Source of the DNA: Candidatus Lokiarchaeota archaeon
Lineage (GTDB): Archaea > Asgardarchaeota > Thorarchaeia > Thorarchaeales > Thorarchaeaceae
Assembly (NCBI GenBank): GCA_014730275.1
Contig: WJIL01000006.1
Span: forward strand, 1-36,190
Reading direction: 5' to 3'
DNA: 36,190 nucleotides
Shown here: positions 1-7,076 of the stretch, piece after piece
Numbering within the stretch: position 1 is the stretch's first letter
Layout: the number at the start of each line of letters is the position of its first letter
Program-made: the position numbers and the translations under genes
The notes under the pieces: generated by a model
What the model saw: only the letters and a program-made list of their open reading frames with translations
Databases searched by the model: none
What the model was told of the DNA's origin: nothing

Positions 1-308
1 CCATCCATGATTGCCTTAAGCTCACCCGTTTGAGAATCTGCAAGTAGAATGGTCCCCATAATGGTGGGTTTTCCTCGTTCCTTGTTCTTGGGGTAATCAC
101 AGACGACTTTACAGGCAACCCCCATATCTTCAACATATGCAGGCATAAAGGCCCACCAACGCCATTCTTCTCCTGGCAACGTGAATTGGCTTTTTGATGG
201 ATAGACAGTCCTTCCCTTTGCATGCTTGCGGAAGGCCTCTTCTACGACCTCAATGCATTCCTCCATGCTTACGAGTTGGGCAATATCTTCGCCTTTCAGG
301 ATTATCAT
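1..308 (-). CDS. Ornithine cyclodeaminase / mu-crystallin family protein (N-terminal part, cut by window edge)
   Basis: The reverse strand from an ATG at 308-306 is open to the window edge, giving about 102 residues. The peptide starts MIILKGEDIAQLVSMEE, continues with EECIEVVEEAFRKHAKGR, and later has ACKVVCDYPKN, PTIMGTILLADSQTGE and a final AIMDG. This is the N-terminal substrate-binding half of the ornithine cyclodeaminase/mu-crystallin/alanine dehydrogenase family, NAD(P)-dependent enzymes acting on amino acids or ketimines. The Rossmann half lies outside the window, so the substrate cannot be decided. No strong ribosome binding site precedes the ATG. It diverges from the helicase gene across 177 bases. 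Family call is good; activity is open. Confidence 0.85.
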   Translation of the reverse strand, partial: MIILKGEDIAQLVSMEECIEVVEEAFRKHAKGRTVYPSKSQFTLPGEEWRWWAFMPAYVEDMGVACKVVCDYPKNKERGKPTIMGTILLADSQTGELKAIMD

Positions 309-434
309 TGCACTTAACCATAGAAGAACATGCAGAAAAGGTCTACTATAAGCGGCAAAAGGTTGTAGTTAAAATTGGTCTGACCACTACATGAAACCGG
401 TGAAGGTGTACTCTCGCGCGACGAGTGAAGGTTC

Positions 435-440
435 TTTAAA
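435..440 (+). promoter_or_regulatory. Possible TATA element for the helicase gene
   Basis: TTTAAA preceded by a purine-rich stretch (GAAGGTTC) lies 46 bases before the ATG at 486, a reasonable archaeal BRE/TATA spacing if the transcript has a short leader. The divergent region 309-485 holds nothing else I can identify. Weak, from sequence resemblance only. Confidence 0.25.
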
Positions 441-485
441 GCCATCTTCACAGCTCAAATCAGCACCAGACTCGATTACACACGG

Positions 486-2516
486 ATGCCGAAACTGATG
501 CAGAAGGAAAAGGAAGAGCTCTTCAAAATACGACAATTGCCAGAGGATGTGGACAGGCGGTTTCAAGAGGAGCTAAATGATGAACAATATGAAGCCGTTA
601 CCCATGAAGCAGGACCGGCACTTGTTATTGCTGGTCCCGGATCGGGAAAAACAAGGGTACTGACATACAGAGCTGCCTGGTTGCTTGAGAAAGGAGCTTC
701 CCCAGAAGCAATCGCACTCATGACATTTACAAAGAAAGCAGCTCAAGACATGATTCGTCGTGTCGAGTATCTTACAGGAGGAAAAGGCAATCGCATTATT
801 GCAGGAACGTTCCACCACATATGCAATCGCTTTCTGAAGAAAAATGCCGACGCCTTGGACTGGGGATACACTTCTGATTTCACGATTCTAGACAGAGAAG
901 ATGCTGAAGATCTCATGAAACTCGTTGTTGGTAGACGCATTCCCGAAGAACAGCAAGGACATCACCCTCGGCCGTCTCAACTGGTCAATATCTATTCGAA
1001 AGCGTTGAATCTTGCTGAGAAGATAAAGGAGGTCGTGAAGGAATTCTATCCGGGGTATGAGGAACAAGCGGGTTTCATCATCAGAATGATTGATGCCTAT
1101 CAAGTACGCAAACGAGAAATGAATGTGATGGACTTCGATGATCTCCTGGTGAATTTCCTCAATCTTCTACGCACGGATGATGTTGGTAATCAAATCAAAA
1201 GCCAGTTTGAGCATGTTCTCGTAGATGAGTATCAAGATGTGAATACCCTACAAGCGGACATCGTTAAAGAGCTGAGCTCGGAGGCTCAGTCAGTAATGGT
1301 AGTTGGAGATGATGCTCAAGCAATCTATTCGTTTCGGGGTGCACAAATCGAACACATGCTGGAGTTCCCTGAAAGGTATGATGGTACTACCGAGTACAGG
1401 CTCGAAAGCAACTATAGAAGCGTTCCGGAGATACTTAACTTCGTTAATGCATCAATCGCTCATAATGAATCTCAGTTCGAAAAAACACTACAACCAACAA
1501 GAGAATCGGGTGATAAACCATACCTGACCCCTTGCTTAGATGTCAGAGAAGAGGCGAATTTGACTTGTTCCAGAATACTTGAACTCAACGAGCAGGGTGT
1601 TCCTTTGAGCGAACAGGCTGTTTTATTTCGGGCCAGACATCACTCTCTTGAAGTTGAAAGGGCGTGTATTAATTACGGGATACAATATGAGATGCGAGCC
1701 GGCTTACGCTTCTTCGAGCGTGCTCATATCAAGGATGCAATGGCTCACCTGATTCTACTTGTCAATCCCGCTGATGTTGTACAGTGGATGAGAGTACTCA
1801 CAATGCAGAGAGGAATAGGAGATGTGACAGCCTCAAAGGTACTCGATGAAGTGCTTGAAGCGGACAAACCCATGTCCAGATTTGTGAGACTGAATATGTC
1901 TGCTGCAATGTCAGGGAAAAGGGTATACAAGACAGGTATGGAAAGCCTCCAGCGGATTCAGAAATTCTTCCGAGATGATCTCCCACATTCATCAAACGAG
2001 GGCCTTCCATCTTTAGATGTCATACTTGAAAGGATTATCGAGTTTATTGAACCAATTGTACAAGATAACTACGATAATGCGGATGAGAGAATCCAAGATC
2101 TCCGTGAGCTGGTGAATTTCTCGGCAAGGTACGAGGACCCCACTGAGTTCCTCTCCGATGTTCTCACAATGTACAATCTGGTGGGAGCAACCAGAGACGA
2201 AGCCGCTGAAGAAGATTCAGAGAAAATCGTTCTATCAACGATACATCAAGCAAAAGGGTTGGAGTGGGATGCGGTCTATATTATTAGGCTCCTCGAGGGG
2301 GCATTACCATTTCACCGAGCTTTCAATAAGCCAGAAGAGATAGAGGAGGAGAGACGCCTCTTCTATGTAGCCAGTACGAGAGCCAAAGACTATCTGTTTC
2401 TAACCTATCCAGATGTTCTCGATTCTCGATGGTCTGATGAGATTGGTACCCCCTCTCGATTCATTGAGGAAATCCGTGATGAGGGGGTCTTCCAAGAATT
2501 GGGTGTTCTTGAGTAG
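486..2516 (+). CDS. UvrD/PcrA/Rep-like superfamily 1A DNA helicase
   Basis: A 676-residue ATP-dependent 3'-5' DNA helicase of the UvrD/PcrA/Rep family, expected to act in repair or fork processing. Motifs appear in order: Q-motif region LNDEQYEAV (30-38), Walker A AGPGSGKT (49-56), motif Ia MTFTKKAA (79-86), motif II VDEYQD (246-251), motif III GDDAQAIYSFRGA (274-286), motif IV region ESNYRS, motif V STIHQAKGLEWD (about 583-594) and motif VI EERRLFYVASTRAK (about 620-634). Length is typical of the family, and no nuclease domain follows. The start is the first ATG at 486; a second in-frame ATG is at codon 5, and neither has a clear ribosome binding site, so the transcript may be nearly leaderless. 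It stands alone between the cyclodeaminase gene and the exporter. Confidence 0.95.
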   Translation: MPKLMQKEKEELFKIRQLPEDVDRRFQEELNDEQYEAVTHEAGPALVIAGPGSGKTRVLTYRAAWLLEKGASPEAIALMTFTKKAAQDMIRRVEYLTGGKGNRIIAGTFHHICNRFLKKNADALDWGYTSDFTILDREDAEDLMKLVVGRRIPEEQQGHHPRPSQLVNIYSKALNLAEKIKEVVKEFYPGYEEQAGFIIRMIDAYQVRKREMNVMDFDDLLVNFLNLLRTDDVGNQIKSQFEHVLVDEYQDVNTLQADIVKELSSEAQSVMVVGDDAQAIYSFRGAQIEHMLEFPERYDGTTEYRLESNYRSVPEILNFVNASIAHNESQFEKTLQPTRESGDKPYLTPCLDVREEANLTCSRILELNEQGVPLSEQAVLFRARHHSLEVERACINYGIQYEMRAGLRFFERAHIKDAMAHLILLVNPADVVQWMRVLTMQRGIGDVTASKVLDEVLEADKPMSRFVRLNMSAAMSGKRVYKTGMESLQRIQKFFRDDLPHSSNEGLPSLDVILERIIEFIEPIVQDNYDNADERIQDLRELVNFSARYEDPTEFLSDVLTMYNLVGATRDEAAEEDSEKIVLSTIHQAKGLEWDAVYIIRLLEGALPFHRAFNKPEEIEEERRLFYVASTRAKDYLFLTYPDVLDSRWSDEIGTPSRFIEEIRDEGVFQELGVLE

Positions 2517-2571
2517 ATATGTAGAGAAAGCGGTTGATGGGATTCATCCAATGGCTAGTCTCGACCAGGTA

Positions 2572-2629
2572 ACCTTCTCAAATTGCTTCAAGTGATGCTT
2601 TTGAGTACCTGCTTTGTACCTGAGAAGGT
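2572..2629. repeat. 9-bp inverted repeat downstream of the helicase gene
   Basis: ACCTTCTCA at 2572-2580 is matched by TGAGAAGGT at 2621-2629, a perfect 9-bp inverted repeat with a 40-base interval that also holds two copies of GTACCTG. It lies about 55 bases after the helicase stop. No long T-run follows, so a terminator is not well supported. The rest of the 243-base gap (2517-2759) shows no gene. Confidence 0.3.
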
Positions 2630-2759
2630 ATAGCTGTCGTTACGTGAAGAGAACCCAATACTATTAATGGCATTTTCTAACTTAACAAGCAAAGCAGTTT
2701 CTCACTTCTTGTTATGAACATACACAGCATAGAGTAATCCCAGCGAAGGTGAATCGTAC

Positions 2760-3692
2760 ATGAATGAAATCTTATTGCCAATTATGGTGCTATTCTTAGT
2801 GGGCTTCATAGGTAAGCTAGTGGATTCCACTCTAGGACTAGGATATGGTACAATCCTAGCTCCATCGCTTCTTCTACTAGGATTTTCTGTAGATAGAGTG
2901 ATACCTGGAGTGCTCCTTTCAGAGTTCATATCAGCAGCATTGACAGCTATTTCACACAGAGGGATGGGTACCATAAGCTCACACCCACGATCTGAGGATT
3001 TCAAGGTCAGTTTTGTTCTTTCAACTCTTGGTGTCATCGGGGCAGGTGTGGGTGTTTTTGTGGCATTAGCAACACCCTCCACATTCATCACTTTCTACGT
3101 TCTTGCAACAGTAATATTCACAGGAACACTAGTAATTGCAGGTTTCAAATGGAGATTCTCATGGGGACGAATCACCGTTTTAGGATTCATAGCCTCACTC
3201 AATAAGGCTCTAAGTGGAGGAGGATATGGCCCAATAGTTGCAGGAGGACAGATGATTTCCGGACGAGATGGTAAAGAAGCTCTTGGCACAACAAGTACAG
3301 CGGAAGCTTTCACAACAGGAGCTTCTTGGTTTCTTTACATAATGGTTGGCAAGGCTTCGTTGAATTGGGCATCACTTTCTGTCTTTGAAGTGCCATTACT
3401 TGTGGGTGCGGCAGCTTCTGCTCCAATAGCAGCATACGTAGTCAATAAAATTGATTCTCATAAGATAACTCCCTTCGTGGGCGCCGCCGCTGTTTCGTTA
3501 GGTATTGTTGCTATGGCCAATCTTGTCTTCGGCGGAATTGTTGTCATCGGAGCAGCTCTAGGTGTACTGATCATATTGGTATTTGGAGCAGGCTGGCTCC
3601 AATACGAAAAACAAGAGTTACAACGAGCAGGTAAATGGCCATCGCCTTGCGAAATTTATGATGAACCACCTTGTGATGACAAAGAGGAATAG
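2760..3692 (+). CDS. TauE/SafE family membrane exporter
   Basis: A 310-residue polytopic membrane protein of the TauE/SafE (DUF81) family, which exports sulfite, sulfoacetate or other organic anions. The fold is two inverted halves, and both signature stretches are visible: GKLVDSTLGLGYGT near residue 20 and NKALSGGGYGPIVAGG near residue 145, each in a glycine-rich helix, with about eight hydrophobic segments overall. The C-terminus ends in a short charged tail (CEIYDEPPCDDKEE). AAGGTGA at 2746-2752 is a good ribosome binding site 7 bases before the ATG. It is 67 bases upstream of the dehydrogenase gene on the same strand and may be co-transcribed. The substrate cannot be read from sequence; sulfite or a sulfonate is known for relatives only. 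Confidence 0.88.
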   Translation: MNEILLPIMVLFLVGFIGKLVDSTLGLGYGTILAPSLLLLGFSVDRVIPGVLLSEFISAALTAISHRGMGTISSHPRSEDFKVSFVLSTLGVIGAGVGVFVALATPSTFITFYVLATVIFTGTLVIAGFKWRFSWGRITVLGFIASLNKALSGGGYGPIVAGGQMISGRDGKEALGTTSTAEAFTTGASWFLYIMVGKASLNWASLSVFEVPLLVGAAASAPIAAYVVNKIDSHKITPFVGAAAVSLGIVAMANLVFGGIVVIGAALGVLIILVFGAGWLQYEKQELQRAGKWPSPCEIYDEPPCDDKEE

Positions 3693-3759
3693 ATACAGTC
3701 CGAGAAGAAGTAAGAAACGACCAAAGAGATTATAGTCGCTACTCGGTGTTGGTTGGATT

Positions 3760-4794
3760 ATGTCAAAACCATTTAGAGTTCTACAAATTGGCTTGGGTGC
3801 CATTGGTAAGCCAATCGCATCCGAAATACTCGCAAGGGACAATCTCAAGCTCATTGCCGTCGTGGATATCAATCCGAAGTACAAGGGGAAGAAAATCGCT
3901 GAAAGCAGCTCAAGTGATGCAGGAAAAGAAGTTCCCATCTTCTCAGATCTAACAGAAGCACTAGAGAGAACATCAGCCCGCCCTGCAGACATTGCTCTCA
4001 TAGCTACGTCTTCTCACTTGGAGCAAGTGAAGAAGGCTATCCTCACCTGCCTAGATGTAGGCCTACACGTAGTTTCAATATGTGAGGAGCTCTCATATCC
4101 GCACAGGAGATACCCTAAGCTCGCGAACAAAATTGACTCAGAGGCTGAGGAAGTAGGTCGAACAGTTCTCGGCACAGGTATCAACCCGGGCTTTCTCATG
4201 GATCTTCTACCCATTATGCTAACGGGGCCATGTATACGATTCAACAAGCTAAAGGTTACGAGAGTCATCGACTCCAGTACTAGACGCAGCTCCTTCCAAG
4301 AAAAAGTAGGAACCGGAATGACAACAGACGAGTTCGAGAATGCAATCGAAGAGGGAAGAATTACAGGGCACGTGGGATTACTGGAATCCATTTACATGAT
4401 TGATGATGCTCTCAAGCTTTCACTTGATGAGATTAAGGAAATGCCGCCGGAAGCAGTGATAGCGGATGAGGGGATGGAAACTCCAATTGGCAAAGTCGAG
4501 AAGGGCAATGTTTTGGGCCTCAAAAGCAGAGGTTTAGGTCTCAGAGCCGATGAAGAGATTGTTACGCTGGAATTTGTTGCACATGCAAGCGCTTCACCCG
4601 AGTACGATGAAATCATCATTGACGGGCAACCAGCAATCACACAGCGAATAGAGGGTGGAGTCATGGGTGATCATGGAACCGTTGGGATGGTGCTGAACGC
4701 GATACCACTTGTAATTAGCGCACCAGCAGGATTAGTTAAAATGACAGATCTTGCCATTCCCAGAAACACTCAGCATTACTACAAAATGAAATAG
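3760..4794 (+). CDS. 2,4-diaminopentanoate dehydrogenase-like NAD(P)-dependent oxidoreductase
   Basis: A 344-residue soluble oxidoreductase. A Rossmann domain opens with GLGAIG (11-16), and an aspartate at the end of the second strand (VVDINP, D36) suggests NAD preference. The middle has GTGINPGF (138-145), and the C-terminal part has GTGMTTDEFENAIEEG, GHVGLLESI and GGVMGDHGTVGMVLNAIP. These match my recollection of 2,4-diaminopentanoate dehydrogenase, which oxidatively deaminates 2,4-diaminopentanoate to 2-amino-4-oxopentanoate in clostridial ornithine fermentation. The N-terminal domain also resembles dihydrodipicolinate reductase, but the C-terminal half does not. The ornithine aminomutase and the 2-amino-4-ketopentanoate thiolase of that pathway are not in the window, so the true substrate may differ. 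It is followed after 26 bases by the aminotransferase gene, probably one operon. Confidence 0.8.
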   Translation: MSKPFRVLQIGLGAIGKPIASEILARDNLKLIAVVDINPKYKGKKIAESSSSDAGKEVPIFSDLTEALERTSARPADIALIATSSHLEQVKKAILTCLDVGLHVVSICEELSYPHRRYPKLANKIDSEAEEVGRTVLGTGINPGFLMDLLPIMLTGPCIRFNKLKVTRVIDSSTRRSSFQEKVGTGMTTDEFENAIEEGRITGHVGLLESIYMIDDALKLSLDEIKEMPPEAVIADEGMETPIGKVEKGNVLGLKSRGLGLRADEEIVTLEFVAHASASPEYDEIIIDGQPAITQRIEGGVMGDHGTVGMVLNAIPLVISAPAGLVKMTDLAIPRNTQHYYKMK

Positions 4795-4820
4795 AATTCG
4801 AATTCAAGGAGTTTGAGAAC

Positions 4821-6101
4821 ATGCTTGAAGACTATGAATCAGCAACGCCCAAATCTAAAAAATTGTGGGCAAGAGCATTGAAAGTATTCGCGGGTGGTGT
4901 GAATCATAATATCCGGACTTTCGGTCTAGATGTATGCAATTCACATCCTCCATTTATAGCAAGAGGTGAAGGCTCTCATCTCTGGGATGTAGATGGAAAC
5001 GAATATGTTGATTATTGGCTAACTCACTATTCTGCAATCCTTGGTCACAACCATCCAATCATCCAAAAAGCCATTGTAGATCGAGCACAAGATGGACACC
5101 ACCTTGGAGCCTTGAACGAGCACCAAGTCGAAATGGCTGAAAGGATGCAGGATGCCATTCCCTTCTTCGAGAAGATGAGGTTCTGTAGCACGGGTGGGGA
5201 AGCAACTATGTATGCTGTTCGGCTCGCAAGGTTGTTCACTGGTAAGCCATTGGTGGCAAAAGCATTTGGTGGATGGCACGGGGGCAATGATGCGGTTGGC
5301 TATCATATCAAACATCCATATGATGATGAACCTTGGTATGATGGAGTCACATTCAACTACAATGACAAAGAAAGCGTAGATCGATTGCTCGAGCGCCATG
5401 GCGAGGATATTGCAGCTTTTATCGTGGAGCCAGTGTTGGGAGCTGGAGGTGGTCTTCCACCACGCAATGGATTCTTGAGTTATCTTCGAGAGGAAACTGA
5501 GAAGCGAGGTATAGTTCTTATCTTCGATGAGATTATCACAGGTTTTCGGTTGACCTATGGTTCTGCCGGTCTGAACTTGTTTGGTGTTGAACCTGACCTA
5601 GCTACGTTCGGAAAGATTGCCGGCGGGGGAATGCATCTGGGAGCCTACGGAGGACGTAAGGACATCATGCATCTAGCTGCCCCGCATGCGGAAGGAGGGC
5701 GATGGGTTGGTGGAGGCACGTTTTCAAGCCATCCTCTGTCCATGGTTGCAGGATCTGCGGCCTTAGATGAGTTACAGAAGCGAAGAGATGACTTCTCTAA
5801 ACTCAACGATAAGGGGGACCAATTCCGGGAAAAAATAAACGAAATACTTCACGATAAAGGCCAATCCGCCATTTCCACCGGTACGGGATCGATTGTGTTT
5901 ATCCACACATTGAAAGATAATATAGACCTACCATTAACGGGCGAGAAACTGGGTAGGCTCCTTGACCGCAAGAGTCTTGCAGAATTTCAATCAAAACTCA
6001 TCGAAAAAGGGGTATTTGGCCACCACGGGCTTGGTGCACTGTCTTTTGCTCATTCAGAAGAAGACCTCGAGTTCACGCTAGACGCAATAGCTGAGGTATG
6101 A
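4821..6101 (+). CDS. Class III PLP-dependent aminotransferase, HemL (glutamate-1-semialdehyde aminomutase)-like
   Basis: A 426-residue fold-type I PLP enzyme. Visible motifs: LWDVDGNEYVDYW (54-66), GHNHPII, FCSTGGEAT (121-129), the PLP-ring aspartate in IFDEIITGF (D236), and the Schiff-base lysine in TFGKIAGGGMHLGAYGG (K265). The last motif is close to the GKIIGGG-PVGAYGG pattern of glutamate-1-semialdehyde aminomutases. The usual 'AFGGWHG' substrate loop is also present. Against a role in haem synthesis, no other tetrapyrrole gene is nearby and the gene follows an amine dehydrogenase gene; many HemL-like enzymes are really omega- or beta-aminotransferases. AAGGAG at about 4806-4811 is a good ribosome binding site for the ATG at 4821. 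Family secure, substrate unknown. Confidence 0.88.
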   Translation: MLEDYESATPKSKKLWARALKVFAGGVNHNIRTFGLDVCNSHPPFIARGEGSHLWDVDGNEYVDYWLTHYSAILGHNHPIIQKAIVDRAQDGHHLGALNEHQVEMAERMQDAIPFFEKMRFCSTGGEATMYAVRLARLFTGKPLVAKAFGGWHGGNDAVGYHIKHPYDDEPWYDGVTFNYNDKESVDRLLERHGEDIAAFIVEPVLGAGGGLPPRNGFLSYLREETEKRGIVLIFDEIITGFRLTYGSAGLNLFGVEPDLATFGKIAGGGMHLGAYGGRKDIMHLAAPHAEGGRWVGGGTFSSHPLSMVAGSAALDELQKRRDDFSKLNDKGDQFREKINEILHDKGQSAISTGTGSIVFIHTLKDNIDLPLTGEKLGRLLDRKSLAEFQSKLIEKGVFGHHGLGALSFAHSEEDLEFTLDAIAEV

Positions 6102-6185
6102 TCAGCTGACTCGGTTCCATTGAGCATCAAAAATATAATACTCCAGCTTACCGATGCTTCAGCTTTTGTAGAGGAGTATTTGATA

Positions 6186-6941
6186 ATGGACCGACCGAAA
6201 GTAGTAGTCTATACCGTAGCATCAGCAGATGGGAGAGTAGCCATAGCTCCAAACAAGACCATGTTCGATGGAGATGACCGATTTGACAGTTTCATGCACA
6301 AACCAGAACTAGATGTTCAGAAGCATCTATTTTCTATTCATGAACCAACAGTGATTATGGAAGGGAGTGGATCCTTTGTTCCAGAGAATGTTGTACCAAA
6401 GCCCCTTCCGCCCAGTGAAATGGAAGACTCTATTCTCTATGATGACTTCTTACCCCCGGATATCGTGGAAGTGGAGGAGCGCTGTGGTTGGTGCGTAGCT
6501 GTAGATGGAAGAGGAAGAATGAGAGGGTGGGCGAAGGAATTCGATGACATGCCCGGCTGGCATATTCTAATCATGGTTGGGTATCATACGCCTGCTGAGT
6601 ACCTAGCTTATCTCAGACGCGAGAAAATACCGTATCTCGTTGCGGGTGAAGGCCATGTGAATTTAGAAGCGGTCTTCAAGAAACTGCGATCGAAGCTTGG
6701 TGTAGATTGTATTCTCTCAACCGCAGGAGGAAAACTGAACGGAGCTCTGCTTCGAGCAGGACTAATAGACGAGGTGAATATCGAGATTACGCCGGGGCTT
6801 GTTGGAGGTACAAATACGCCAATTCTTTATGAATCACCAGACCTTGAGGAGGAGGAGCTTCCAACCAAGTTGAAGCTGCTTTCGACCCATGTGGACAAAG
6901 GTGGCCATGTCTGGCTAAGATATGAGGTGCTATGTTCTTAG
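6186..6941 (+). CDS. RibD C-terminal domain (dihydrofolate-reductase-like) reductase
   Basis: A 251-residue member of the RibD-C/dihydrofolate reductase-like family, NAD(P)H-dependent reductases that include the archaeal 2,5-diamino-6-ribosylaminopyrimidinone-phosphate reductase of riboflavin synthesis. VVVYTVASADGRVA (6-19) matches the family's N-terminal strand, and TAGGKLNGALLRAGLIDEV (about residue 178 on) is the glycine-rich cofactor loop with the following helix. A central insertion (about residues 60-115) makes it longer than the usual 220 or so. I place the start at the ATG at 6186 because GAGGAG at 6171-6176 lies 9 bases upstream and the family motif begins directly after it; the frame is open to a TTG at 6120, which has no such site. 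It lies 84 bases after the aminotransferase gene. It may be a riboflavin enzyme or a paralog serving the cassette. Confidence 0.82.
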   Translation: MDRPKVVVYTVASADGRVAIAPNKTMFDGDDRFDSFMHKPELDVQKHLFSIHEPTVIMEGSGSFVPENVVPKPLPPSEMEDSILYDDFLPPDIVEVEERCGWCVAVDGRGRMRGWAKEFDDMPGWHILIMVGYHTPAEYLAYLRREKIPYLVAGEGHVNLEAVFKKLRSKLGVDCILSTAGGKLNGALLRAGLIDEVNIEITPGLVGGTNTPILYESPDLEEEELPTKLKLLSTHVDKGGHVWLRYEVLCS

Positions 6942-7076
6942 ACCCTCAAAAGCAATTCTGATCGTTTGGGGCTTCTTAGGTAGCTTCTATACAGATTCGA
7001 AAAGAGGAATTCGAAGATACTGACGAATAGTGATATAAGACATGACCACACTGGACGGTGAAGAGGATAGAATAAA

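Noticed and set aside
3618-4001. 127-codon reading frame antisense across the exporter/dehydrogenase junction
   Set aside because: Overlaps the conserved Rossmann start of the dehydrogenase; no protein-family features.
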